DNA from: Helicostylum pulchrum
Lineage: Eukaryota; Mucoromycota; Mucoromycetes; Mucorales; Mucoraceae
NCBI GenBank assembly: GCA_025677825.1
Contig: JAIXMO010000025.1
Location: forward strand, 359,140 to 423,139
Reading direction: 5' to 3'
Length of the DNA stretch: 64,000 nucleotides
Shown here: in pieces, positions 33,771 to 46,200 of the stretch
How positions within the stretch are numbered: position 1 is the stretch's first letter
How the letters are laid out: every line of letters starts with the position of its first letter
Position numbers and translations under genes: made by a program
The notes under the pieces: model-generated
Databases searched by the model: none
Told to the model about the DNA's origin: nothing
Seen by the model: only the letters and a program-made list of their open reading frames with translations

Positions 33771-35082
33771 TTACTCGGTCTTACGAGCAGCAGCTTCACG
33801 TTCACGCTTACGCAAAGCTCTCTTACGAATATCCTTTTGAATGTCTGTAAAAATAATGATAAAAATGTTAATATTCTTACTCTGCAAACAGTAGAAAAAA
33901 AAACTTACTATCGTTTTGGGTAATCCAGAATTGGTTTGTGAACAAGTTGTTAATAGCCCAGTTGACAACACCATGCATAGGATAAGGAGTAGAGGTGAAG
34001 GGAACATTAGCACCGCAAGGAACACCAACCTTACTCAAGACACTGGCAACATACTTATCGGGATTAGGGATTAAGAGAGAAGGCTTACGGATCTTACTCA
34101 TGGCAGAGACAACAAAGTAAGTGTTGACATGCTCAACAACAATACCATCCTTGGCAACCTCGGTACCTAAAGCTTGAGACCAAGTAGATAAAAAGGCCTT
34201 ACCAGCAGAGTAAACAGATAAATAAGGAGTGGCAACCAAACCAGCGAAAGAACCCATGTTGAAAATAAGACCTTTATGGCTTTTTTTTTAAAAGAAAGAA
34301 ATATTAGGAGCCTCATTAAACATATCCATCACATAATTTTTATAATACTTACTTTTCTTTCATTTGAGGAAGAACAAGCTTGGTCATCTTCATAAGACCC
34401 TTAACGTTGACTTCAATAATATTGTTAATAACATCATCATCTTCTTCAGCGAAAGGAGTGGGGATGCTGTGGTTAACACCAACATTGTTTACCAAAACAC
34501 CAACACGAATTGAGTTAATAATCTCTGCGACATTTTTAAAATCTTGAGCATCACCCTTTGTGAAATCCATTGCATAAGTCTTTGTCTCAACACCAAATTG
34601 TTCAGCTTAATAATAATTAGCTTTTTTGATATTATGCGCCCTTAAAAAAGATTTACTTACAAATTTCCTTGGCTGCTACTTCCAACTTGGAAGCAGTACG
34701 AGAAATCAATAATACGTTAAACTTCTTCTTGGCGAGTTGTAAAGCGAACTCTTTACCAATACCGTCAGTAGCACCAGTAACGACTATAAAAAAAGGGAGG
34801 GGGGATATAATTAGGTTTTTTTGGTTTCGATTTTAAATATTTATATATTACCTGCCCATGCGCCTTCACCGGCACCGAACTTCTTGAGCTATTGTTACAA
34901 TTGAGTTAGCAATGTAAAGTAACCAACATTGTGACAAGGTGATTCCACGTTTCATATATACTTACAGAGATACCAGTGGCGACATAGCTGTCAAAAAGAG
35001 CCTTTAAAAGGGTCAATACTTTGTAACCAATAAAGGCAGCACCAATAGCGGCGAAAACAGTAACAGAAGAACACTCGACCAT
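33771..35082 (-). CDS. Very-long-chain 3-oxoacyl-CoA reductase (KAR; Ifa38/HSD17B12 type)
   Basis: Six exons (35082..34966, 34888..34852, 34783..34661, 34605..34353, 34279..33909, 33844..33771) give 324 aa. This is a short-chain dehydrogenase with the cofactor motif [26 protein letters not shown], the catalytic Ser in NMGSFAGL and the Tyr-x3-Lys in VYSAGKAF. An N-terminal hydrophobic segment ([17 protein letters not shown]) anchors it in the ER. A second hydrophobic stretch follows the active site ([16 protein letters not shown]). The C-terminus is highly basic and ends RKTE, a dilysine-like ER retrieval signal. The enzyme performs the first reduction in each cycle of fatty-acid elongation (3-keto to 3-hydroxy acyl-CoA). 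HSD17B12-type steroid activity is an alternative role in animals, but elongation is expected in fungi. Confidence 0.92.
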
Positions 35083-35855
35083 GACCGAAAAATGAAAGTT
35101 GTTAAAGTACAAAACGTACAGAAAGAAAAAAAAGAAAAAGAAAAAATATTTATTTGTTTTATGATTAATACTCCGTCTCATTTGTTGGGGAAGAATACCC
35201 TTTTAAATCACGGGCGTTATCTCATACTAAAGCTGTGTCTGTTTGAGTAAAAAGTAACTTTGTCTTGTAACTTGTTCGTGGCGACTATTTAACCGATCAA
35301 TAAACGTTGTCTAATATATTTTAAATATGCCGCTCTTTTACATGCAAGACTAAAAATAAATACTACAGTTACTGAAGCGAAGGAAGAAGAAGTGGTACAA
35401 GCTCTCTGAGCCACGCTTTATTTTCAGATAATATATAATAAAAAATAATGATATTCCCTTTTTCCCCAGATCTTTCAAGCTAGCTATAATATAATATTCA
35501 TTTTTTTTTTCATTTTCATTATCGTTAAGGTAAGAAGGCTGTCACAGAGGACAGGGGAAGGCTGCCACGGAGGACATGAACTGGAACTGGAAATACAGTA
35601 TGAAATAAATAGTAAATATATTACATCAGTAAAATAGAATATATTTTTTTTCAACGGGTGTCTTTTTCCTTTTCTTCTTTCTTCTTCACTTATTACTTTT
35701 CTTTTCGTTTTTTTTTTTCATTTTTGTACGAACGGATACTGTTCTTCTTAGAGTAAGGGTCATCTTTAAAGGTAAGTGAAAAAGTAATATGGCGCGCTTT
35801 TTTTAATCGACCGTGTAAATTGACTGTGCGTCAAGATTTTCCCCTACTTTTAAGC
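35083..35855. other. Intergenic region with a short imperfect tandem repeat
   Basis: No gene is seen. Near 35536-35580 the unit AAGGCTGTCACAGAGGACAG is repeated once with changes (AAGGCTGCCACGGAGGACAT). Confidence 0.5.
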
Positions 35856-36433
35856 ATGCCTTCCACAATGAAAAATTGCTGTACTGATCGTAACCTTTCG
35901 GTTACTTTAACCGAAATTGATTGTACTGATACGGCGGATACCATTGAATCTTGGCTTAGGTCTCTGAATCTTGATGAACCATTCGAACATTTTAAGAACT
36001 AAGATAAACCGTAAGTATTCAAAATCACGGAATTTCATTGTACTTATCTCTTTTGTCGTATATTGTTCTAGGTATGGGTTTTTACATTTGGCTACGAAGG
36101 GGATGCATGCAGGTTCTTCCACCGATACGGTAATAAAAAGCTTGACGAGGGTAAAAACACGAGGGTACTGGGTCCAATAGATTGGAATAGAAGACCAATA
36201 TGCTATGAAATTCCCTTAAACTCAGTATCAAGCTCAACACCACCAGTACCAAGTCACCGGTGTCAAACTCACCCGTACCAATATCAAATTCTGACAATAA
36301 TAAAGTCAGAGTTATCTTGCTGGAAACAGATATTGATGATTTGGAGAGTAAAATCCACAAGCATGAGGCAGAAATACACTTTTTACGAGCGGAAATCCGT
36401 TGCAAGGAAGGCGAAATCAAAAACTTAGAATAA
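35856..36433 (+). pseudogene. Possible decayed SAM-domain/coiled-coil gene
   Basis: The first frame has MPSTMKNCCTDRNLSVTL, then IESWLRSLNLDEPFEHFK, which looks like the first helices of a SAM domain, and ends at a TAA. After an intron-like segment (GTAAGT at about 36011 to GTTCTAG at about 36071), one frame reads YGFLHLATKGM, which could be the next SAM helices, and then stops. A later frame gives KVRVILLETDIDDLESKIHK and ends LRAEIRCKEGEIKNLE, a coiled coil with a TAA at 36431-36433. The three parts are in different frames or separated by stops, so the gene appears broken. SAM domains mediate protein-protein contacts; nothing more specific can be said. Confidence 0.4.
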
Positions 36434-36843
36434 ACTACTGAATAACAATCTTTTCTATATACATATATACTTTAAGCATCCTCGTTTCGCTTTTCATAGT
36501 TACTTTTATAAAAAGAATAAAAAATAAAACGCTATAATATGATACTCCATTTTTTTTTCTGGGCGGGATTAAATAAATTTATGCTAACTAAATTGTAATG
36601 CATTAGAGTACCTATTGTTTAATAGCAATTCCGGGACTTTTACTATCTTAAGCATGAAACAAGAAAAGCGAAAGTCGTGAAACTAAAATACATAGCGGAA
36701 GATCAAGAAATAAACTTCTATTAATTATGTTTATAGGAAATAGAGGCGTTGAGAGCTTACAACGAATAATTCAACACCCAATAATTGGGTTCTATTTACA
36801 CGTGCAGATAAAAATACAGTTTACAAATGTTTTTTATTATTAT
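36434..36843. other. Convergent intergenic region, no gene seen
   Basis: AT-rich 3' flanks of the SAM-like relic and of ureG. Confidence 0.5.
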
Positions 36844-38090
36844 TTAACAGCCTTTAGCAGCACCACTAGCGCGCCATTCACCTAAAATGAGAGAAATAAT
36901 TTCTTCCATACCAACACCGTTCTTGACTTGAGCAAAGACAGTAGGGCCATCGCCTCTCATTTTCTTTGCATCACGGGCCATAACACTAAGATCAGCACCA
37001 ATAATTTCAGCCAAGTCGGTCTTGTTGACCACTAATAAATCACTTTGAGTGATACCAGGTCCTGAAAAATAATAATACCAGTATGTTTAGAAAGCACGCT
37101 ACAATTATATATAAATAATTTTTTACCTCCTTTTCTGGGGACTTTATCACCACCTGCAACATCAATAACATAAATAATGTAATCAGCTATAATAATAGTA
37201 AAGTTAGAAATACGCTGCGGCATTAATAAAGGTTATATGTAGTTTAAAAAAAATATGTATGTTACCCAATTCACGGCTACACAAAAAGTAAAAAGGAGAG
37301 ATTAGCTATTATTCTATATTTTTGGCATTGGTATTATTCTTTTCTGCGTACCTATAATTGGCGGCTAAATTATCACCACCAGATTCAATCAACAAGATTT
37401 GAGTATTGAATTTGCTGTGAAGGGTTTCCAAAGCGTTCAAGTTTGCAGAAACATCTTCACTAAAATAGATAACGGGTTAGTTTCGCGTTTCTATTGTACA
37501 CTATTTTTTATTTATTTTATATTTGTGTTACCGAATAGCCTGAAAAGAGAAACAAGGTTTAGATTTAAAAATAAGTAAATATACGTTACATGAAACAAAA
37601 CAAACTTACGGCATGAGGACAGCCACCAGTTTCAATAGCAGCAATACGGTCTTCGGGCAAAGCAGCGTTACGTACCAAGAATTCAGTATCCTCCTTGGTA
37701 AAGATATCATTGGTAACAGCGGCAAGAGAGAACTTGTCACGAAGACGTTGACATAATGCCAACATCAATGCAGTCTTTCCGGAACCAACAGGTCTGAAAA
37801 AAAAAAAGATGGGATTAGTAACAGGATCACACTTTTTACGCGTTTTTTTTCGCTATTGTATAAACTTACCCGCCAATACCAACAGTGAAAGCTCTTTCAG
37901 TCCAATCACGGTGATCATAGATTGCCTTAGGACGTTCTTGGTACAAACCGGGAGAGTCCATTTGTTCATGAGTATGACCGTGGTCGCGGGCATCATGGCC
38001 AGCATGGCTATGTTGATGGCCTCCTTCAGAGTTATCATGAGGCTTTTGGGCAGAAGAAGCGTGTTCCTCGAAACGGCAGGTATCAGACAT
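36844..38090 (-). CDS. ureG: Urease accessory GTPase UreG, with 8 nt and 11 nt exons
   Basis: Seven exons (38090..37870, 37793..37610, 37539..37532, 37459..37352, 37276..37266, 37186..37127, 37061..36844) give 269 aa. The N-terminal 50 residues are rich in His and Asp ([20 protein letters not shown]), a metal-binding extension seen in eukaryotic UreG. The G domain follows: P-loop [13 protein letters not shown], the nickel-binding CPH in [32 protein letters not shown], and the NKTD guanine-specificity motif. UreG is a SIMIBI-class GTPase that delivers nickel to apo-urease with UreD and UreF. Two exons are extremely short (GCTATTCG and CCGTGAATTGG); both have consensus AG and GT borders and both are required to keep AIRED and YSRELADY in frame. 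It is divergent from the urease gene, its target, across 381 bp. Confidence 0.95.
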
Positions 38091-38471
38091 TGTTTAGATA
38101 GGGTAGAAAAAAAGGTAAAGAGATAGAAAAGGGGAATTACTATAGATGACATTTTTATTCTCCTTTTTTTTAAAGCTTGTAACCATATCAAGGTGGGGAC
38201 TGTTTCTACGTGACGGGTAATGAGTTTTTTTTTTTATTATTATTATTTTGACAGGAACTTCTTGGAAATCTTATTAAGGGTATATTTGTATTCAGTGGTA
38301 CTAAACCCACTCTCCCTTTCCCCTCTCCGATAAATATTTCTGGTTCTTTTAATAATACATCTTTTTTTTTTCATCTTTTCTTTCCTTTTTTCTTTTTTTT
38401 TAAAATTTCTGTAAATCCAATCAAAAGAAAATTCTTCTTCTTTTTTTTTCTTGTTTTAAAAATATATTGAC
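38091..38471. promoter_or_regulatory. Shared divergent promoter of ureG and urease
   Basis: This segment separates the two start codons. It contains several GATA cores on both strands, including TTAGATAGG just upstream of the ureG ATG, GAGATAGA near 38120, a TATC near 38188, and CCGATAAA at about 38328-38334. GATA factors mediate nitrogen repression in fungi, so co-regulation of the pair by nitrogen source is plausible, but in AT-rich DNA such cores are common. Confidence 0.55.
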
Positions 38472-41400
38472 ATGCGTTTAGTTCCTCGTGAATTAGATAA
38501 ACTCTTGGTACATCAAGGTAAATAAATAAAAAAAGTTTTAAAAAAAAGCAATGATAACCCTTCAAAAAGTTCATTTTTGGGGATTTTTTAAAAAAAAAAA
38601 TTATAAAAAAAAAAATTCTGCCTAAAAATAGCCTAGTTTGTTCCTAACAATAATGCCGCTTTTCCCATTTTTTCTATCCTTTTTTTTTTTTTTTTTTTTT
38701 CTGTTTGCTAAAAATACTATAGTTGGTGCACTTGCACAAAAGCGTTTAGCGCGAGGTGTACAGCTTAACTATGCTGAAGTAATCGCGTTGATTTCCTCTC
38801 AACTACTTGAGTTTATGAGAGATGGTTGTTACTCTGTTTCTCAACTTATGGATTTGGGTAAGCAAATGCTGGGGCGGCGTCACGTACTACCTGAAGCGAT
38901 AGATATCGTAAGGGAAATCCAAGTAGAAGGTACGTTTCCAGACGGTACTTACATGGTTACTGTACAAGAACCCATCTGTACGGATAATGGTAACCTCGAG
39001 ATGGCACTCTACGGGTCTTTTTATCCAATCCCAGATCAGTCAAAGTTTAAACTCCATGGCCCTAGAAACAAAGAAGACGCTCCTGGTGCGATCATTGCTA
39101 TGCCTCAACCAATTCATTTGAATGTTGGTAGAAAAAGATTATCACTTACTGTGACAAACCATGGAGATCGAGCCATTCAGGTATTGCATTTGCATTGTTC
39201 ATGTTTATATATTATGCTTCTAAAAATAACAATAATTTAAATTTTAGGTTGGGTCTCATTTCCATTTTATTGAAACAAACAAACACTTAAACTTCAATCG
39301 TGCACTTGCTTATGGTATGCGACTTGATATTCCAGCAGGTTCAGCCACGCGTTTCGAGCCCGGAGATTTTAAAACAATTACGCTAGTAGAAATTTCTGGT
39401 AAAAAGATTATTTCTGGTGGTAACGGTTTAGCAACAGGACCTGTAGATATGATTAAATTACCTAGTATTATCGAGAACCTTGTATCGCTTGGTTTTATGC
39501 ACGATTCCAACGCTCCTCTTTTACCCAACGCTCCCCCTTACACTTTTGAACGCGACTATTATATTGATCACTTTGGTCCTACTACTGGCGATTTGGTTAG
39601 ATTAGGCGACACGAACTTATGGGCAAGAATTGAAAAGGATTATACGATATATGGTGATGAATGTAAATTTGGTGGCGGTAAAGTACTTCGTGAAGGTATG
39701 GGTCAATCTACATACGATTGTGATGCAGATGTTTTGGATTTATTGATTACGAATGCTATGATCTTTGATTACTCGGGCATTTATAAGGCGGATATTGGTA
39801 TCAAGAAGGGAATCATTGTTGGAATAGGAAAGTCAGGAAATCCTGATATTATGGATGGTGTTACGCCAGGTATGATTTTTGGTGCTAGTACTGAGGTTTT
39901 GGCGGGAGAAGGTATGATTTTTACAGCTGGTGCGATCGATTCTCATGTTCATTATATTTGTCCCCAAATGTGTTATGAGGTAAGAAATGATTTTGTGTAA
40001 CAATTCTCTAAAAGAGTTAAAATTAATACATTTTTGGGTATTTTTTTTTTCCTCCTCAAAGGCTTTAGCAAGTGGAATTACAACTTTGATCGGTGGAGGT
40101 ACTGGTCCAAATACAGGTACAAATGCTACTACTTGTACACCAGGCAAATATCATTTAGAAACTATGATGCAAGCTACAGATGACCTTCCCCTTAATTTTG
40201 GATTTTCTGGCAGGGGTAGTTGCTCAGCTTTGGAACCTTTAAGAGAACAAGTCGAGGCTGGGTGTATGGCTTTGAAGGTACACGAAGATTATGGTGCGAA
40301 TTCCAAGGCAATTGACACATGTTTGACCATTAGTGACGAATTAGATATTCAGGTATAATTTGGTTACAAGATGACTAAGAAGTTACTAACCCAACCCATG
40401 GAATCTTTCTCTTTTTTATTTTATTTTTTACCTTTTTTTTTCGTACTACTCTTTTTTTTTAGACTACTATTCATACAGATACTTTAAACGAAGGTGGATT
40501 TGTTGAAACTACAATTGAAGCTTTTAAGGGAAGAACTATTCACACTTATCATAGTGAAGGTGCTGGCGGTGGTCACGCTCCTGACAGTAAGTGTAACGTT
40601 GAACTAAAAAGAAAGAAAGTGATACTAAAAAATTACATGCGCAGTTATTACCGTCTGTAGTGAGCCTAATGTGTTACCATCTTCTACCAATCCAACACGT
40701 CCCTTCACAGCCAATACCTTAGATGAACATATTGATATGTTAATGGTATGTCACCATTTATCCAAGTCAATTCCAGAAGATGTTGCGTTTGCCGAAAGTC
40801 GTATTAGAGCAGAAACAATTGCAGCTGAAGATGTGTTGCACGACATTGGTGCTATTAGTATGATTAGTTCTGATTGTCAAGCCATGGGAAGAGTTGGCGA
40901 AGTCGTGTTACGTACGTGGAAAACAGCACATAAAATGAAACTCCAGCGTGGTAAACTACCTGAAGATGAAGGTCGCGCAGATGATAATGTCAGAATTAAG
41001 CGATATATTTCAAAGTATACCATTAATGTGTAAGTATTATTTTCTCTCCCCCCCCCCTTCATATTTTCATTCTATTGACACTATCTATCTATAGCGCCCT
41101 TGCTCATGGTGTTAGTCATTTGGTTGGTTCAATTGAAGTAGGTAAGATCGCTGATCTTGTGGCATGGACACCTGCATTTTTCGGCAGCAAGCCAGACCTT
41201 ATTTTAAAGGGTGGTATAATTGTATGGGGCCAAATGGGTATAGTATAAATTAAACTTAATTTAGGTATAATCATGTATATTTAAAAAAAAAAAACTCCGG
41301 ATTATTTAGGTGATGCAAACGGATCTATTTCCACAACGGAACCTATTGTGTCCAGACCAATGTTTGGTTCATTCCCTTCTGCGCTTTCCAAGAGTTGTAT

Positions 41401-41638
41401 GATTTTTGTATCGCAAATCTCAGTTGATAATGGTTCAATTGATTCTTATAAATTAAGAAAACGAGTTGAGCCTGTAAAGAATTGTCGTAACGTGTCTAAA
41501 AAGGATATGAAATGGAATGACGCGATGCCAAAGATTGCAGTTGACCCAGAAACCTATGCCGTAACTGCCGATGGTGTTGATTGTGTGTGTGATCCTGTGG
41601 ATACATTACCGATGACACATTCTACTTACTTGTTCTAA
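38472..41638 (+). CDS. Urease (fused single-chain, plant/fungal type)
   Basis: Eight exons (38472..38517, 38723..39180, 39248..39979, 40062..40352, 40463..40586, 40645..41029, 41095..41237, 41310..41638) give 835 aa, the usual length for eukaryotic urease in which the gamma, beta and alpha bacterial subunits are fused. The gamma part starts [15 protein letters not shown]. Nickel ligands and catalytic residues in the alpha part are present: SHVHYICPQ, the carbamylated lysine in [30 protein letters not shown]-like [15 protein letters not shown], the flap cysteine and histidines in [20 protein letters not shown], and the Asp in [12 protein letters not shown]. It hydrolyses urea to ammonia and carbamate in the cytosol and needs nickel insertion by UreD/F/G; ureG lies next door in divergent orientation. 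The C-terminus ends PMTHSTYLF. No lesion is seen. Confidence 0.97.
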
Positions 41639-42519
41639 ATCAAAATAATATATACATATACACTAATCTCTCCCTCATCATATAGAATTAAAAATAAAAT
41701 AAAAAAACTATCACGTACAGTTGTTCGCTGTATGCTTTTGTAACTTTATTTCGTCGTTACCTAAATTACTCAAATATGTTTGGATTAAAAGATCTGTGTT
41801 CTGTCCATGTTTATTACTTTTGTATTTATTTGTTTTTTTTGTAACATTTATTTGTACGCGTCTTTTTTGATAAACACAGATGTAATGGAAAGAAAAACCT
41901 ACTTTTTAGATGAACTTTTTTTTTTTTCACACAGTCTCAAAGATGTGTGTTACATCTTAAAAAAAGAAATGTGCCTCAGAAACAAATCGAAGTGTGTTAC
42001 GAGTTCTAATTCCGTCATAAATCTATCTTCTTGTCCTCCAAACACCTAGACTATGTACTTTGTTTCAGATATGTTAATATATGTAAATGCCATCTATTAC
42101 AACCCGAACGGGAAATAAAAGACATAACACTCGGTCTTTATAAAATTTGTGAACCATAAAAAAAAGTTCATTGTTTCGTTGGAAACATTTTCCCGGAATT
42201 TCGGGCTTCAACAGCAGCGCCTCCTTAATTATTTAACAGATCAGTTTCTTTATGGTTGCAGCATTAGTATTAGTTTATACTTGCTACTTACTAGCTGGAG
42301 ACTTTATATTAATTTTTATTTTTTGAATTAGTAACAATACGATAAGTATAAGTGCTTTTGCTTAAACAAAGCCTCCTTTTCTTTTTATTAGTATTACCGT
42401 TACATACGTGTTTATTACATGTTTTTTACAGTCATTTAATCTTAATTGCATGAAATAATTGGTACTAATAAAAAACAATATGTTAGTATATTACTTATCG
42501 CAGTTAAGAATAAACAGCT
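41639..42519. other. Intergenic region, no gene seen
   Basis: 3' flank of urease and AT-rich DNA up to the MITE-like element. Short frames lack any support. Confidence 0.5.
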
Positions 42520-42689
42520 ACAGTAACGGCTCTATTTAAGGGTGCTCGATTTAAGGGTACACTCTATTTAAGGGCGTATTTCTCCAGGACGTCTTGGGTC
42601 CTCCGCTTTACCGCCACTATATACCACTGTTCGATTTAAGGGTGGATTTCTTCCTGATTTCGACCGTCTTTAAATATAGCTTCTACTGT
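42520..42689. mobile_element. MITE-like element with about 21 bp terminal inverted repeats
   Basis: The left end ACAGTAACGGCTCTATTTAA and the reverse complement of the right end, ACAGTAGAAGCTATATTTAA, pair with few mismatches. Inside, the motif (T)TTAAGGG recurs (TATTTAAGGGTG, GATTTAAGGGTA, GATTTAAGGGTG). It is 170 bp, noncoding, and a half copy lies at 6330-6395. It borders a truncated actin-related gene. A target duplication is not clear. Confidence 0.7.
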
Positions 42690-43017
42690 CGGCGTCTCTC
42701 AATCAGTTTTCAATAGTATTAGTGCGTGTGATATCGACTTTGGCCCTTCACTCTTTAATGTCATTGTTACTGATGGAAATACTGTTTTCCCTGAATTTAC
42801 CGAAATATTAAGCAACGATTTATCTACGATGGTATCTGGTGTAAGTTTATCTTTTTGTAATTGATTATTTTCTTACTAATAACAGAGTAAGGTTAAGGTA
42901 CATGCTACTGGTAGTACGAGTAGTAGTTGGTTAGGTGGTTCTACCGTAGGTTATTTAGGTACAGTCAATCAGTTATATATTTCAAAGAAAGAATACGAAG
43001 AAACAAAGTGCCAGTAG
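42690..43017 (+). pseudogene. Actin-related protein (Arp4/BAF53-like) C-terminal fragment
   Basis: Two exons remain, up to 42840 and 42886..43017. They encode VSQSVFNSISACDIDFGPSL, FNVIVTDGNTVFPEFTEILS and, after the intron, KVKVHATGSTSSSWLGGSTV then NQLYISKKEYEETKCQ with a TAG stop. This parallels the last 90 residues of actin-fold proteins (CD-D-x4-L-NNIVVTGGNT...SWLGGSI...WISK-EYEE). The version with KVHATG resembles the Arp4/BAF53 type better than conventional actin. Several invariant residues are changed (TGG to TDG, GGSI to GGST). The 5' part is missing exactly where the MITE-like element ends, so this is a truncated, probably inactive copy. Confidence 0.7.
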
Positions 43018-43239
43018 TATTTTATTTGTTTGTTAATAAAATGATACATCAAGAGAGAGAGTTCAAGCGAGAGTTACATAATCTACGCCACTATATGTTT
43101 ATTTATTCGCATTTTAAAAAAGTAAATATAATGAATATCTTAATCGATAGTCAGCATAAGTAAAATAAATATCCGGGGTCTCATCGTTATTATTAAAGGT
43201 TAACGATGTCTATTTCGAAAGCTCAAAAAAAAGTTTTAT

Positions 43240-46200
43240 TTATCTTGACGTGAACAAATTTTTTGCTAAAGAATATTCTACCAAATATTCTTTGTTTTTC
43301 ACTGCATGGAGTTCACATTTACGAACTACCTTCAAAGATGCTTCATTGCCATTAGTCATTTCTCTGGTCTTTCTATTGATAAATCTGTTTCTACATTCAA
43401 TAGTAATGGTAGCACCAATAACATCCATTTTAAGACCAACATTAAAATGGACTGGACCACCCTCGTTAATTTCTTCAACTTCTGGCAATTTAATTATTTC
43501 TTCCAGGATCTTGGTATGTCTTTTGCTTACATATCTCCAGTTTTCTTTATCATCTTCTTCCTTAAAATCATACGCAAAAACAGCTGAAGTATAGATAATT
43601 TTGATAATTAGGTATATATGTACATATATGTATATAATAAGTAATTTAAAACATGTATTACCTATCAGGGCACTGCTGGGATAATCTACAGTCACTGTTC
43701 TATGGAAGAGTCTAAGACTTTCACTTCGCAAATAGTCAGATTGGCGGACAAAATATTCTAAGCGATTTTTAGAGTACACCTCTTCATCTACTTTTATATT
43801 AAAACGGTCATTCACTCTCTTATCAAACCGGTCTACTATCTTATCCAAACGGTCCATTTTTAATTTTTAATTTTTCGAAAGGTGTTCGTACTTCTAAAGC
43901 AACAGACCGACCAGCAAGTTTTCTAGAAATCAAACGGGGCTTTAAACCATAAGAGACGGCACCTCTGGATATAGCAGCAGTACCTTCCTCGGGAAATTTT
44001 ACATTATAAACATTTCTATACTCGTCTTGGATACGCTGTTGCAAATATGGATTACGTGAAAAACCGCCGACTAACATGGTGGCATTGATTCTAGTATTAC
44101 TTCCAGAAGCTTGGTTCAGTTGTCGCTGAATAAGTGTCAGAATTCTTGCAATAATAAGATCAAAGAATTTTTTCTGTATATCTGCATGTTTAATTTTGAG
44201 TTTTGTATTTGCTTCTATCAAGTTATTTTGTTTTGCTTCTTTTGTGTTAGGAATAATGAGTATTCTGCGCTCAGAAGGTAACTTGATTTTACAGAAACTA
44301 ACGTCGGTAGAATCTGGCTTGAAGTCATACTATCAATTTAAAAGCTTATGAATAAACGTCTTTCATATGTATATAAATGTAAATATATACTGATTACCTT
44401 TACGTTAGAAACAAAGTCGTCCATAACAGAGTCAAAACTTGGATCGTTGTTATTAGCTTCTGTGCCAATACCTCTATAAAATTTCAACAAGTATTCCTTG
44501 AATGCTCTATCTAGATAGGTCGATCCACAAGTATCACCAATACCATTACCGATTTGACGAATCATTGGATCACCATTCTCTTGATTATGCGTCAGATGAA
44601 AAGTAGACAAATCTACTGTTTCCCCACCAGCATCAAAAATGATAAAATTAGAATCAGAATTAGGGTTTTCAGGGTCTCGAAAAAGACAGGGGTACTACTT
44701 TTCGTAAAAGAAAGTTACCGCTTCAAGCTCGCTGATAATAAGAAGATCACCTAACTCATCTTCTTTAATCATAGTAGCTTTGATAGCAATTTGCGCCATA
44801 CTTTCTCTTTCTGATTCATTCCATATGTCAGGGACAGTAAGAACAAATTGGATCTTGGACTCATTTTCAGACGATTTTGAGAACAGACTATAGCCTTTTT
44901 TACCTTTCTTGGATTTAGTATCAGCAACAATACGTCGGATTAAGTGTTCTTTAACCTCTTTAAAGTAATCAGCACAGACTTGAAGTGGATCTATTCTTTT
45001 AAGAGCGCTCTCTTTTTTAAGTTTATATCGACCTTGGCTTGTATCACTAACTGGATTAAAAATGTACTTATTGGCCTCTTGTATTCTAGCAATTTCCGGA
45101 TTTCCTACAGCATACTGTGCTTCAACAGCTTCGGGATGTAGGAGAAGTCTGAAGTTACCCAAAAGACTAAGGTCTTTACAACGGTCAATATTTCGTTTGG
45201 CTTCTTGACCCCAGAACTTCGTCTTCATATTTTTATCATACATTAGCAATGTAGGCGTTTTCCCATACGCAATAGCATTTCCTCCAGGCCTATCATCATT
45301 ATTAAAAAAACATTAGATGTATTATATAAACAAGTAAAAACAGCTAATATTACCAGCCTATTTCGATAGTGTGAATAGCTTTAAGATCGTCAACCTGAGA
45401 ATCTCTTGGATTAGCATATGAACACCCAGTAAAAGTTACGCCAAAATCTAATGGTAAAAATTAATATACAATGACCACCCTCATATTTTAATCGCCTACC
45501 AATACCGACAATAAAGTCAAACTCTTTAGACTTGTGTTCGGTTTTGAACTTTTCACTACTTCCCACATTCTTTTGCGGTTCTGAGCTAGCGAGATTGGAG
45601 TTTGTGCCATGGAAAAAAGGGATCTGCACATTCTTAATTTTTAATCCAAAAGAAACAGCACCCAGAGAGACAGCATCTACATTGGTATCTTCAATAATAG
45701 AAATAAATTGTTCAAATGTCCCATTATTTTTGGCGCATAATTTTTCATAGAAATTTGCATCTGAACTGTATTTCCCATACAAATTTTTTTTTGATTCACC
45801 ATTATTTTCCTGATGAACTTTCATAATATAATTAATGAGGTAATCAATATACGATGAGAATACATGTTTTTCTAAATCATCAATAGTGATTTCAATAGGA
45901 TCGCCGTTAACATTGGTAATATTGAAAAGTGATATAATTTCTTCTTCCTGATCCTGTCCAACGTCAGTGGAATCTTCTCGTAATTTAAAGACTAAACCTT
46001 TGTTATATTTATTATCTTCATCAAAGTCCTCTTCAGAACTGCTTTTGTCGTAGTTTTCATTAATAATTTCATCTCTATATGGCGGAAAGTCAAAAGAAAA
46101 CTGAGGTGCCGGTTAGTACGAGTTACATACACGTATGTATAAAAACAGTAATCGATTACCTTAATTTTGTTCACAAACGCTTCGACTAAACTGCTAATAA

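Noticed and set aside
28768..44699. Recurrent in-frame TAG codons (Myb relic, S28 peptidase, Hsp70-like gene) as evidence that TAG is a sense codon
   Set aside because: They occur only in accessory genes that mostly also have frameshifts, while the FUSC gene and the Arp4 fragment end naturally at TAG. Ordinary pseudogene decay explains them.
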